DNA of 20,325 nt from Protostelium mycophagum. Taxonomy: Eukaryota > Evosea > Variosea > Protosteliida > Protosteliaceae. The notes beneath the pieces are model-generated. The model was not told the DNA's origin. It searched no databases and saw only the letters and a list, made by a program, of their open reading frames with translations. This document shows, in pieces, positions 1 to 11,000 of the stretch. The translations under genes and the position numbers were made by a program. The stretch spans positions 1 through 20,325 of the forward strand of contig MZNV01002972.1 in the NCBI GenBank assembly GCA_002081555.1, read 5' to 3'. The stretch's first letter is position 1; each line of letters opens with the position of its first letter.

Positions 1-110
1 AATTCCTGTGACAAAGATTGAGGTGGATCAGATCGAAGTGTTGAGCCTTGAATCCTGATACAAGGATCAACACTTCGATCTGATCCACCTCAATCTTTGT
101 CACAGGAATT
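1..110. repeat. Perfect 44-bp inverted repeat at window edge
   Basis: Bases 1-44 are the exact reverse complement of 67-110. Inside them 46-50 (CCTTG) pairs with 61-65 (CAAGG), leaving a 10-base loop at 51-60. The left arm starts exactly at base 1, so the true arm may be longer. A perfect foldback exactly at a sequence end is also typical of a contig-end assembly or library artefact. It lies just upstream of the carrier gene. Confidence 0.95.
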
Positions 111-218
111 CTGGTGATTATTCGTTCAAGAACGAATCCGCCCGCTACAACGGAATAATTTCGAGGATGTCAACATTCGAAATCATTCAATCGACACTCA
201 TCAACAAAAAAAGGTAGA

Positions 219-2056
219 ATGACGATAGCTCATCCTGCTGCTGGGACCGACCATCCAGTATCTAAGAGTCCCAAACATCAATTAGGTCCTGTCATAAATG
301 GTCTCGCTGGAGCTTGTGCTGGTGGTGTGGCGGCCTTATTCACATGTCCTCTGTAGGTCGATCCATCTCTCCCTCTGATCTTATGATTTCAAAGAGACGT
401 GGTCAAGACCATATTACAAGTGCAGACGGCAAAGAGAGGTTCTCAAGAATTTGAAGGAGTAACGAGTAAGTCTTATTTGTTGAATGATCTGATTCATCTG
501 CCTCATTTTTGGATGACACACCCTCTACAAGACCAAAAAATGATCATCGTTCCATTTGGATCATGAGATCAACACATTAAAACTTATAAGGTATTGGTAA
601 GAGGTTATACAAAACAGAAGGAGTTAAAGGTCTGTACAAGGGCCTTGGCACCACATTATGGGTCAGATTTCATCTTCTTAACGGATCAAAATCCTGAAAA
701 ATCCAGGCATTGGTACCAAATTGGGGTATTTACTTCTATTCATACAGCTTGGCAAAGGACTGGGCGGCAAGCAGAGGTCAGCCTCTTTATATATTTTTAT
801 GGAGGTGATCTGTGTCGTCTTTAGCAGAAAAATCACGATCGCGGTAAGATAACGTGAGGTCGCGTGAGCTTCCCGTAGATCAACTCACACACAAGATCTT
901 GTTTTTACAAAGAGCAAAAACAGAATGCAAATTTCTCTCGTTACTTTACGCGAGTTTTCACGTTAAAATACCGTGAGCTAAAAATAACACATTAAAGGCT
1001 GGAAAGAGGGAGCGGTTGTATATCTCGGCTCTTCGGTTTTTGCCGCCACAATTACAGACATTGCCACAACGCCACTATGGATGATCAAGACCCGCATGCA
1101 GGTTAGATTTTTGGCGGGAATTTTTTTGGCGGGAAAATGACTCGGGTGTAGACTCAGGTGGTTACACCTGGAAAAGAAAGGAAATACAAGAGCACCTGGC
1201 ACGCCTTCGCTGTTATAGCTAGGGAGGAAGGCCCTCTGGCACTATGGAGAGGTCATTTTTCAATCTTTTTCGGTTTATGAGATCTACAACGGCGTTGTAG
1301 TCTCTCAGCTTTGATTTTTGGGTTCTGCGCGGTGATTTGTTGACAAAATCGGAATAGTCCATCAAAAAAGTTACAAGCTAATCAATCACCGTACATCTTC
1401 TGAATCTTTTGCGAATATCTCCTGACTTTCACATTAAATTTATTTTTTTCTTGGATTTGATAAAATATTCATAAAACTACAAAAAAAGATTACAAATTGA
1501 AAAAGAACAGGACTTGTTCCACAATTAATTGGAATTCTGCACGTGGCCGTACAATTTCCACTTTACGAATACTTGAAGACCTGGATGGCAGAAAAAAGTG
1601 AGATGTCATCTGTCGTTCTACAACTAATTATCCCAGGGAACAAATCACGTGACCAGCTGTCATCTTGGGAGCTCGCGCTTACTTCCGGACTTTCAAAATG
1701 TGCCGCTTCAGCGGTGGCTTATCCTCATGAGGTGCAGAAATTCTCCGAAATTTCGTAGAAAATTGAATAATGACAGGTGTTACGTTCTCGATTTCAGTAC
1801 CAAAAATCATCGGACCCCGGACACTATACGGTATACAAAATTCAAATCTCGAAATTTCCCGCCAATTTTTTCAAATTTACAAATTTTTGACTCGTTGTAG
1901 AGTGTTCCCCACGCAATAAGAAGTATTTTAAAAGAAGAAGGGGTTATAGGATTTTACAGAGGCATGGGTACCAATTTGTTGAGAACAGCACCCGCCTGTG
2001 CCATCACCTTTACGACTTACGAGTTGTTAGCCAGGTACCTGAAGAAAATGGAATAA
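219..2056 (+). CDS. Mitochondrial carrier (SLC25), NAD+/folate-type
   Basis: Nine exons (219-352, 395-465, 591-661, 707-776, 998-1101, 1158-1251, 1511-1731, 1777-1830, 1901-2056) join into one 324-aa frame, the normal length for an SLC25 inner-membrane carrier. All three carrier repeats are visible. The signature motifs are PLDVVKTILQ in repeat 1, PLWMIKTRMQ in repeat 2 and PHEVLRSRFQ in repeat 3, with GLYKG, LWRGL and GFYRG after the matrix helices. Stretches such as HVAVQFPLYEYLK, AYPHEV and TNLLRTAPACAITF resemble the plant NDT and yeast YIA6 NAD+ carriers and the SLC25A32 folate/FAD carrier. The family moves nucleotide-type cofactors into mitochondria, but the exact substrate cannot be read from the sequence. 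Exon 8 is small, and its acceptor at 1776 is chosen because it restores the third PxExxR motif. Several introns are only 42-56 bp. Confidence 0.93.
1281..1302. repeat. Palindrome of the CTACAACG/CGTTGTAG motif
   Basis: Inside carrier intron 6, ATCTACAACG (1282-1291) is followed one base later by CGTTGTAG (1293-1300), giving a near-perfect palindrome. It is one member of a motif found about 30 times between 1.2 and 15.7 kb. Confidence 0.85.
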
Positions 2057-2433
2057 ATAACTTCTTTGCTTCTGTCGGTGTCATTCTTTCGGCTCTGTGA
2101 CCTGTTTTGGACTTGGCCGAGATTGTAATAATTTATTCTTTTACCTAAGAAATTGGATAGTCACACAGTCTGTGTTGTAATAAAATCCATGGGGGTAAAC
2201 CCAGACTGCGTGCGAGGCGTGCCGGCTCGTGATCGGGTATTGCTTCGGCCCATGTCGCTGTATCTCTATCAGTATCTGTTTCCGTCCTCTTAAAATCACC
2301 TGTTTGCTGCCGGAAGATGTCGTCACGCCCGGAGTTTCTATCAGATCTGGATTGAAATTTCTCCGCGGTCCGATTGGAAGAATTAGAAGATGGAGATCAA
2401 AAGATTTCGAAACACAATCAAGAGAAGAGATAG
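2057..2433 (+). promoter_or_regulatory. Intergenic region and likely RMDN promoter
   Basis: This 377-bp gap separates two genes on the same strand, so it should hold the carrier 3' end and the promoter and 5' UTR of the next gene. A polyadenylation-like AATAAA (2052-2057) overlaps the carrier stop. Open frames in this gap have no recognisable protein features and are treated as chance. A TAG directly before the ATG at 2434 closes the frame upstream. Confidence 0.5.
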
Positions 2434-3612
2434 ATGGCGACCTTGAGTGAGTGGACCAAGAGCCTGCTTCATTTTCTACCGGCTGAGCAGGACCCATTTC
2501 TGTCCACAACACCGCAGATCATAAGATGGACACAAAAATCCAACAACGATACATCCACGAAATCACCAACAACAAAGAGGTTTAAATTCAATCCACAATT
2601 TGAACAGAAGAAACCGCTCCTCACGATCACAACCAACCAACCAACGACATCTACATCAACTGCCCTGATCACACAAGCCGATCAACTTTTAGAGGAGAAA
2701 AGAACCATCGAGGCTAAGAATCTTCTGGAACAAGCCGCACAAAACCAATCAAAGGATCCAGAAATATTATGGAGGTGAGATCATGATCCAAGACCCTCTG
2801 AATTCAGATCATCTGTTGAACTCTCTTCATATGGAGCTCTTTTCTGATGTCATCCAGATTGAGTCGAACATATTTCGACCTTTCAGAGACGAAACCAGAC
2901 GATCCATTGTGGAGACAGGAATGGCTAAAGAAGGGAAGGAATGTTGCTTCAGAAGCACTGCGAGACGCTCCAGATGATTTCAATTCACATAAATGGCTGG
3001 CCTTCAATTCGTCAGGTCTGACATCATATCAACCACGAGAGGAAAAAATTAAAACTGCTCTTGAAGTCAAGGTAATGATCATTAGTAATCATTTCGAAAG
3101 TGAATTGAGGTGGGCCGATGACAATAGAACCTGATTGATTCAGGAACACGCAGAAAAAGCAGCACAGCTGAATCCCATGGATGCCGATGTGCACTACCTC
3201 TTAGGGCGATGGAAATACAACGTCGCCTCTGTTGGCTGGATCGAGCGAAGAGCTGCAAAACTACCCGCCACAAGTTATAACGATGCACTGGAGGAATTTT
3301 TGAAGGCACAGAACCTTGACCAGAGCATGCTGAAGAATAACGTCTTCCTTGGTGACACCTACGCCGCCATGAACAAGATGACTGAGGCGAAGCAGTGAGT
3401 CTTCTGTAAACTGTTTCTTAGAGATATTGTAATCTTTATGCATATCCAAGAAAAAAAACATCTTCAACAGATTGATTCTTCTGGCGTGTAATTCTCTTAT
3501 CCTGATTTATACTGATCTGAGCAGATTTTATGAGAAAGCGTTGAGGCAAACACCGAAAAACGAGACAGAAATATCGCTCATCAAAAAGGTGAAAGATAAA
3601 TTGAAACAATAA
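2434..3612 (+). CDS. RMDN1: Regulator of microtubule dynamics protein (RMDN/FAM82 family)
   Basis: Four exons (2434-2774, 2858-3071, 3144-3394, 3525-3612) give a 297-aa protein, close to human RMDN1 (about 314 aa). Family signatures appear in order: a short TPR-like helix pair (ADQLLEEKRTIEAKNLLEQA), DPEILWR, SRTYFDLS, SHKWLAF, AEKAAQLNPMDADVHYLLGR, a tryptophan-containing linker (VGWIERRAAK), and a last TPR pair (ALEEFLKAQNLDQ, NNVFLGDTYAAM). RMDN proteins are alpha-helical TPR proteins linked to microtubules, and RMDN3/PTPIP51 also to ER-mitochondria contacts. No N-terminal membrane segment is seen here; residues 15-75 are polar and Thr/Asn/Gln-rich instead. The paralogue within the RMDN family is inferred from length only. 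Confidence 0.92.
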
Positions 3613-3969
3613 AGATGCTGTACACGTATTATTTCACTGTGAAAAGATTGAATCAGTATAAAATCTCGCCTGATCCGATTATCCTCCAGTTTTATCTGTC
3701 TTTTACTCAGCAAAAAATTGTGGTGAATTAACACGTTATTCACGAAATATCGGTACGCTACCGTGAGTTGTGAGCCTCTTAAGATCTTTGAAGTTTGTGG
3801 CCACAAGACTTTGAAACTGGGTCTGATTTGTGCCAAGAATAATAGTGGGGTAATATTACTTGAGGACGAGATGGAAGAGCGAGCTAAGATCTCTTCTCTA
3901 TATAATTGCATTTTACTGTTGGTGCTGTTGCTGACGTTTTATTGCACAAATTGGATTATTCGTTTTTAT
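3613..3969. other. Convergent intergenic region
   Basis: This holds the 3' ends of two convergent genes. I see no coding signal. It contains an ACGTTATT...TACCGTGAG segment (about 3731-3766) related to similar elements near 945-980, 7470-7500 and 12749-12815. On the minus strand AATAAATAAA overlaps the MDC1-like stop codon and probably serves as its polyadenylation signal. Confidence 0.5.
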
Positions 3970-5077
3970 TTATTTCCTATTCTTATTCTTCTGTTCCTCG
4001 GTCGCCTTGCTCAGAAAATCACTATTCATATCAGCTGCAGTACAATGTCGTCACAACACTCACCTCGTCATGTCCCATTTTTGCCTCATCACTGCAGACA
4101 GCAGCAGCTCAGTAGAGTACACGTCATATCCCATGTCTGTATATTTCTTCCACTCTCTGCTGTCCTCTTGACAGCTGATCACGATGGTGTTGTCATCGTA
4201 TTGTGATGGTGGTCCGGAAACCTAAAGGATGTCAGTGTTGATTGTGAAAATGAAAGTTCACGTTTCCGCCGGCGACTTGTACGACTTCGTCGAATTCTAT
4301 GGGGGAGGGTTTGCAATTCTTTGTGATGAAAATCTGTTCAATTTTAGTTGATATGAACAAGCTATGCGATTACGGTAAGTAACTGTGAAAAATACAATAG
4401 TCCAGATAAAAATATAAATATATGTTTGTGGCTCACTGTCCGGTCCTGCATCAATTTCTTCTCTGCTGCGAGAGCGCAACTCTGCTTCAGTGAAAACTTG
4501 TACCTGCTCTCCGCCTCTTCGTCCAAAAGTAAGAATGGCTCTTCTACAACTCATCAATATTCATATCACAACGACGTGGAATCTCAAAGCAAACAGGTTA
4601 TTAGTCGAATTTTTTTGAAAATTGAATTCTTGCAAAAAAATCTTTTTACCTGGAATAATTTCTCCTGCATCTTCGCATTCATCGACCCAGTTGAAGTGTA
4701 CAAATTTGGCGGGAACGCATAATGCAGACATGAACTTGACAGTTCGCTTCACTTTGTCCGTTACGAGGTGTGTGACGCCCATGTTGGCATGGCTGACCAC
4801 ATTGGCTCCTAACTTTTGGATGATCTACAACCAGTCAAAATTATTGACAATTTATTTTTAAATGATTATTTCTCAAGTTCGAAAATTATTTTGAATATTT
4901 GAGGTGAAGAAATGAAATTAATTTGTAAAATAAAATCTGGAGTTAAAATATACTTTGGTTCGGTTTGGGTCTACAATCCCAGTGAACATGACCACAACGC
5001 TGCTATTCATTCTTCTCTTCTTTTGACTAGGCGTCATTTCATTCGGTGATGATTTCGGGGTAGAAGGCTTGCTCCTC
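3970..5077 (-). other. Tandem BRCT domains of the MDC1-like protein
   Basis: Exons 5077-4954, 4824-4650, 4543-4437, 4333-4262, 4221-4064 and 4021-3970. BRCT1 runs from VVVMFTGIVD through GANVVSHANMGVTHLV to FNWVDECEDAG, including the hallmark tryptophan. The linker helix is YKFSLKQSCALAAEKK, and BRCT2 contains IFITKNCKPSP, VVQVAGGNV, TIVISCQEDSREWKK and DVYSTELLLSAV. BRCT1 T-G (phosphate contact) and the RTVKF lysine are present, as expected for phosphoserine binding. The protein ends about 15 residues after BRCT2, as in MDC1. Confidence 0.9.
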
Positions 5078-8000
5078 CTGAATATTTATTGAGATAAATT
5101 ACTATCCCATTTTATATACCCATTTATAACCGTTGTGATTCTATCGCGGCTTTGCCGCCACAATTCGAATTTATACAACGAAAAAATTGATTCTCAACCC
5201 ACAGAGGACATTAATAAATATATTACTTGGTGGGTGTAGAAGAGGTGTCATCGTCAGCCTCTACCTTTCTTGTCCTTCGCCTGTTCGGTGTAGTCTGTGA
5301 ACTCGGACTCTCTTGTGATGCCGTTGTAGACGCCGAAGGGTTGACCTCTTCCTTGCCTGGGCTAACCGCACTCTTCTCGGTTTGACCTTGACCTTCCTGA
5401 CATTCGGTCAGGGGCACGAAAATTTGAGACGGCACAAAGAATTGGCCCTTGTAAAAAAAGACCTGGTTCGTTGTGTGGAACTTGACTAATGCGTCCACCA
5501 GCTGTTTTTTGAGTCGCAGCAACTGACAAACGTCAGCGAAATTTCATGGAAATTTCAACATGTCTAAATCACCTTGGTATTGATCCCATTTCTTTCGCAT
5601 TGTTGTTTTAGCTCAGTCACCTGTATATATTTCAATTTAAATTTTAAAAAAATTGCAGTGAAAGATAACCTTCATAGCGGTAAAAATCGCTTCCCAATCA
5701 TTTGGTCCCTCTGATCTTTCTTTTGAAGGATCTTCCTTTGGTAATTCTTGAGTTACGCACATCAAAGACATGTTCTCAGGGGGTGGTGTCGCGGGTTCGA
5801 CTTCTCCCTCTGCCTTTTTTTTCATTTCTTGTTCTTTTGGCTGATCTTGTCAGTTCAGGCGAGAATGAACGGCTTACCATCTGTTCTTTGTTGACCAAAT
5901 TGTCTGGTGGTGGTGGAGTCGTGGGTTCGACTCCTTCCTCTTCCTCCTTTTTGCCCCCCTCCTTTTGTTGTGCCGGCTGAATCTAGTGAATAAATGTTTA
6001 GTGAAATCAAAAATAGATCTGCTGTTTTCGTATCTCTATAGGCACAAATATTTGTGCCAGTAGGCATGTACGCGCTAAGAAAGGAGCATTATTACCATAT
6101 CCACTTTGTTCTGTACATTCGGAGGTGGTGGGGTCTTGGGTTCGACGCCTCCCTCCGCCATTTTTTCCTCTGCTTCCTGAGGTCTTCAATGGGTAATCCG
6201 TTGTAGTGGGGACTCACCTCACTGTTATCTACAATTGAATTTCCTTTCGCTCGAGCTCTCCTGCCACCCCTGGCAGCACCCCCCCTGCCTCTGTTGGCGG
6301 GAGATTTTTTCTTGGTATTTTCTGATGGACTTTTCGCTGAAATTTCTTGGGGTTTCTCTTCCTCCTTTCCCGCCTTTTCTGTGTTTTCTAAAGAGGTCAG
6401 AAATCATCTACAACGAGGTTCGTAACGTCGTTGTAGATGGACAACAATCACCTTGGTGATGTCCCTCAAAGCTGGTCGACAGGGAAGGTTTTGGCGGGGG
6501 AATATTACCGGAATTTTTTATCGGAGTTTCACCGGAGTTTTCGCGCGAGATTCTCCCAAAGGAAAAGTCCATCAGGGGTTCGATCTCCTCATCTGAAGAC
6601 ATATTTGCCTTCGGTTTTGTCAAAGGCTTGGACTGTTGCTCTTCTTGGGATCTCTACAATGATTTCAGAAATAAATAATTATAAATAATAAATTTAAACG
6701 ATTTCTTTCTAATAAAATAAAAAATATATTATACTTATCTGAAATATTGAATTTTTTTGAATTCTTGGAAATAAATAACTCTTCAAATTTACATTTTTGA
6801 AAAATAGACAAGAGATATAAATTAATGTGAAGAAGCACCCACTTGTGATTCGTCATACACAGAAATCCTGTCTCGGGTCACGTGACCTGCACTCTTGAGT
6901 CTTTCCCGCCCTTTTATGATGTCGTCTTCTTTTTTGTCTGATATCATGACATCTGACTCGGGGTCTGAGAGTAGTTCGGCCTCGTTGTAGACTTGTGTTG
7001 GCTCATTACAACTGTCCCTGATCGACTTGGATTTGGCGGGAATATTTTTGGCGGGAGATTTGATCATCTACAATGATTTATAAAACGATAATAAAAGGTT
7101 CCAAGAAATTACAAAAAAATTACCTCATCATCATTGTACATCTGTGTCGGCTCTTCATAAACATTTTTGTTCGTTGTAGATGGCTCATCCCCCGCATCAA
7201 ATATTTGGGTCGGTTCATCAAAATGATCCTCTTTCTTTGCCCCCGCTTCATCATACATCTGCGTGGCTTCCGAATTTTCCGGTAAACTTCTGGCGCGAAT
7301 TGTGGCGGGCTTTCTAGGAACGAATTGATCGTCATCATACATTTGTGTTGGGAGGTTGTATACACTGCTATCCTATATATACATTAGTTTTTCTGAGACG
7401 AAGGATCTTTGAATGAAATGATGCTAAAGGCTCCGCAAGGGTACAAATCGCCCATTCCGAAAATGCCACGTTAAGAATTTGCGGTAAGAACCGTGTCCGA
7501 TGAAAATCGACGGGACAACTTGCCGGGCTTTTAATCTCCGGTGACATATGATGTTTATTTGAGGCTTTAGCCGTATACGATTATTATTATTTTATGTTTT
7601 CATTGAAATGTGAATTCAAACCTTGTCCTCTGCTGGCTCTTCGTACATCTGTGTGGCCTCCTAAGCGTATCACCAGAAATATTCACAAAATCAATCTCAG
7701 AAATAGTTTGACAAGAAATTTCAATGAAAACTCACTTCCATTCCCTCATCTCTGGGATGATTATTCGCAGCTTCCTACAAAATTATTTTCTGGAATTAAA
7801 ATATATTTCCGGAAATTTTGATTTCTTTAGAATTATAAATTTTACCTCTCCAGTCCTTTTTTTCTGAATTCTGAATTTCGGAACAAGCTCTTCGTCATCG
7901 TTGTAGATCTGTGTCGCCTCCTGCTAGAATTTTATTATTTTTATCTTCGCAGATCTTGGATTATTCGCGGAAAAAAGATCACCTCCATCGCGGGTTTCTT

Positions 8001-11000
8001 CTTGTAAGTTGATGTGTCCTCGTTGTAGATCTGTGTCGCTTCCTGCGAATTTAAACTTCTGTATCGTAAAAATAAACGAAAAAGCCAATTCAGTATATCT
8101 TTGCAAAAATTGTATTGACATAATATGTCATCTACAACGAGGACGAAGTTATTTCAAAAGGTAAATCACCTCCATCGACTGATTTCTCTTGAGATTTGAA
8201 AGATCTTCGTCCTCGTTGTAGATCTGTGTAACTTCCTGCAGATATAAATCCAAATTCCAAATTGTGGAAACGAGTACCTCTGGATCTCTTTTAGACTTTG
8301 TAAAATGGTCGTCACTGTACATTTGTGTCGCTTCCTTTGTGATCATTAACCTCATCTAAACATTTTACAATATAATCTACCTCCATACTTGGCTTCTTAT
8401 TCCCGGTAAAGGGGTTGTCTTCGTACATCTGGGTCGCTTCCTTGAAGGATTAAATTATATTTAATGAGGTGAACAGCTACCTCCATAGATGTTCTATTCG
8501 CTTCTGGGAGATGGGATTTCTCTTTGCCGTACATCTGTGTCGCTTGCTGCGAAAATTAAATGGAGTTGTGGGCTGGTAGTGCTTTTTGAATAAAAGGAAT
8601 GATATACTATGATTGGAAGATGTGCACCTCCATCGCTGCGCTTTTGAATCTTGTAGAGTCTTGGTCGCTGTACATCTGGGTTGCTTCCTTTTATCTTTCA
8701 ATATAAAATGTCACGTCTCATCAGACTCACATTCTCCGTATTCTTTGGGTGTTTCGGTGATCCCATGACATCTTCGTACATCTGTGTTGGCCCCTGAAGG
8801 TGTCATATTTGCGATGATGCGTCATTTATTTATGTCGAGGTATCTACCTCCACGGCAGAATTCTTTTGGAGTTTGTAAACGCTGACGTCTTCGTCGTCGT
8901 ACATCTGTGTAGCTTCCTGAATCTATTTGTTATTTCCAGGAAAAAATTAAATTGTTGTGTTCGTCCATGCTTATTCGGGAAAGTTCAACAATGTTGTATC
9001 TTACTGGTTTGTGGCGCGTGGCGCCGCAGCTCAGAGTGAATAGTGAATGTTGCAGCAAAGCTGTAGCTCAGAGTGAATGCGGCAAAGCTGCAGCTCTAAA
9101 TGGATGTTGCGGCAAAGCCGACGATGTCAAAAATTTTTGATAATCAAATTTTATGTGATTATTGAATCACCTCCATGGCAGGTTTTTTCTTCGGAAAATT
9201 AATATCTTGGTCTTCATACATCTGTGTAGCTTCCTGTATAAATTAAATAAACGCTCGCACTGAATTCGGCTGGTTGTAGATGAAGAATGTTTTAAAAGAA
9301 GAAGAGCAGAAACGAAATTTCGACGAAATTTCACCTCTGCCGCAGGCATTCTTCTAATTTTCCGGGGATTTTCTGCATCATCATACATCTGTGTCGCTTC
9401 CTTCTACAATCAGCAACGGAGAAGTTCTAAAAATAACCCACCTCCATCGGGGTCGTTTTTTTGGCGGGAAAATGATCATCGTACATCTGTGTGGCATCCT
9501 AATTTTTTCAAATTTTCCCGCCAAAATGTGGAATTCAAAACTCACATCTGATGGGTGACCCCTCGGAGCTACAACTTCGTCACCGTACATTTGTGTGGCA
9601 TCCTGACGATCGTCATTTGGCGCCAGATTTTCAAATTCAAAATTCAAATCTCTCACGTCGTCACGTGAGTCTCCTTTTCCCAACGGTTCGTGGTCGTACA
9701 TCTGTGTTGCCTCCTGATCAATTCAAAAATAAATTCTGGATTTTTTTTGAAAATTCCCAGAAAAATATTAGAATATTCAGCTCAGCAATAGAATGGGATT
9801 TTCGACGAAAAGTGATTTTTCACATCGTCCATGTACATTTCCAGAAAAATAATAGAAATACAGCTTCAAATAATTTTTGGTGAAATCGTCCGGCCAGGCA
9901 CATTCCCAGAAAAACAATAAAAATGCATCATTTTTTGCAGGAAAGTACGTTGGGTGATCCGCGGCAAAGCCGCAATGCAGACATAACCCACAATTGAATC
10001 GAAGAACCACCTCTTGAATCGGCTTCGGCTTTTTGACTGGCTCGTGGTCATCATAAATCTGTGTCACGTCCTGTTGCGATTTTTAATCATAAAAAAATAC
10101 GTTGGTACTTTCACTCACCTCTTCCTTTGATCTGCTATCTACACCGTTGTATAATTGTGTCGCATCCTTGTATTTGTAAATGTCTCGTTGTAGATCGTGA
10201 ATTTGAATACCAGAGAAATGTTAAAAGATTCACCGCGGCAGAAAAGAAATTTCATCGAAATTTCAGAAACTTTTTGTTGACGGCAGGCAGTATAAAAATA
10301 CCTATAAAAACACGCATAATAATATGCAAAAAATTCAATGTGGGCAAAGCCACCAGAAAACACAACCCCGTTGTAGTGCCAGACGAATGAAAACACATAT
10401 AGTATAGACGTACGTCTGTGATGAGGGTCTTCGCCTTCGGTTTGTGGTCGTATAATTGTGTGGACACATCATCATAGAACTGGGTTGCTTCTTCTGGGGC
10501 AAACTTGAAGGATCATTAATTAAACGATTTAATTTTAATCTTCATTTACATTTTTTGACACTTGGAATTTCAATCATTAAATAGTTATTTTAATGTTTTA
10601 TCGAAACTTTTTCCAATTGAATTTTTACTTTCAAATGAAAATATTACTGTAGAGGTGCACTTCAGCAAATCTGCAGCCGAGAATGTAACAATTTTTTCGA
10701 AGAATGGAGCATGATAAGTGATGATATCGTATCAAGATGTCTCACCCTCGCCCTCCTTGACTTCCTAGGTGTTGTCTTTGGTGAAGCAAATGCATGGCTA
10801 TTATTGTTATTGTTTGAATCGTCGTACATCTGTGTGGGCTCATCGAAATTATTTTTCTTCGTTGTAGATGCTGCATCATCATATAGTTGGGTCGCATCTG
10901 AATGTGAAGCTTCTGCCGCGTCATATGCCTGAAACAATAAATTTCCGGGAAATTCCAATGTGCTATGTCGACGATTTCGAAAATGTCGACACATACCTGT

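Noticed and set aside
2229-2450. 73-residue open frame before the RMDN gene
   Set aside because: No recognisable domain, overlaps the RMDN start in another frame, and composition looks random.
5785-6150. GGGTTCGACTCC-like strings resembling tRNA T-loops
   Set aside because: They are the antisense of the GVEPxTPPPP coding repeats; no acceptor stem, anticodon arm or D-loop can be built around them.
7622-9713. Regularly spaced near-identical strings (GTACATCTGTGT.GC.TCCT) resembling a CRISPR array
   Set aside because: Spacing is irregular (about 60-250 bp), the strings lie inside exons with correct splice sites, and they encode the EATQMY repeat on the minus strand.
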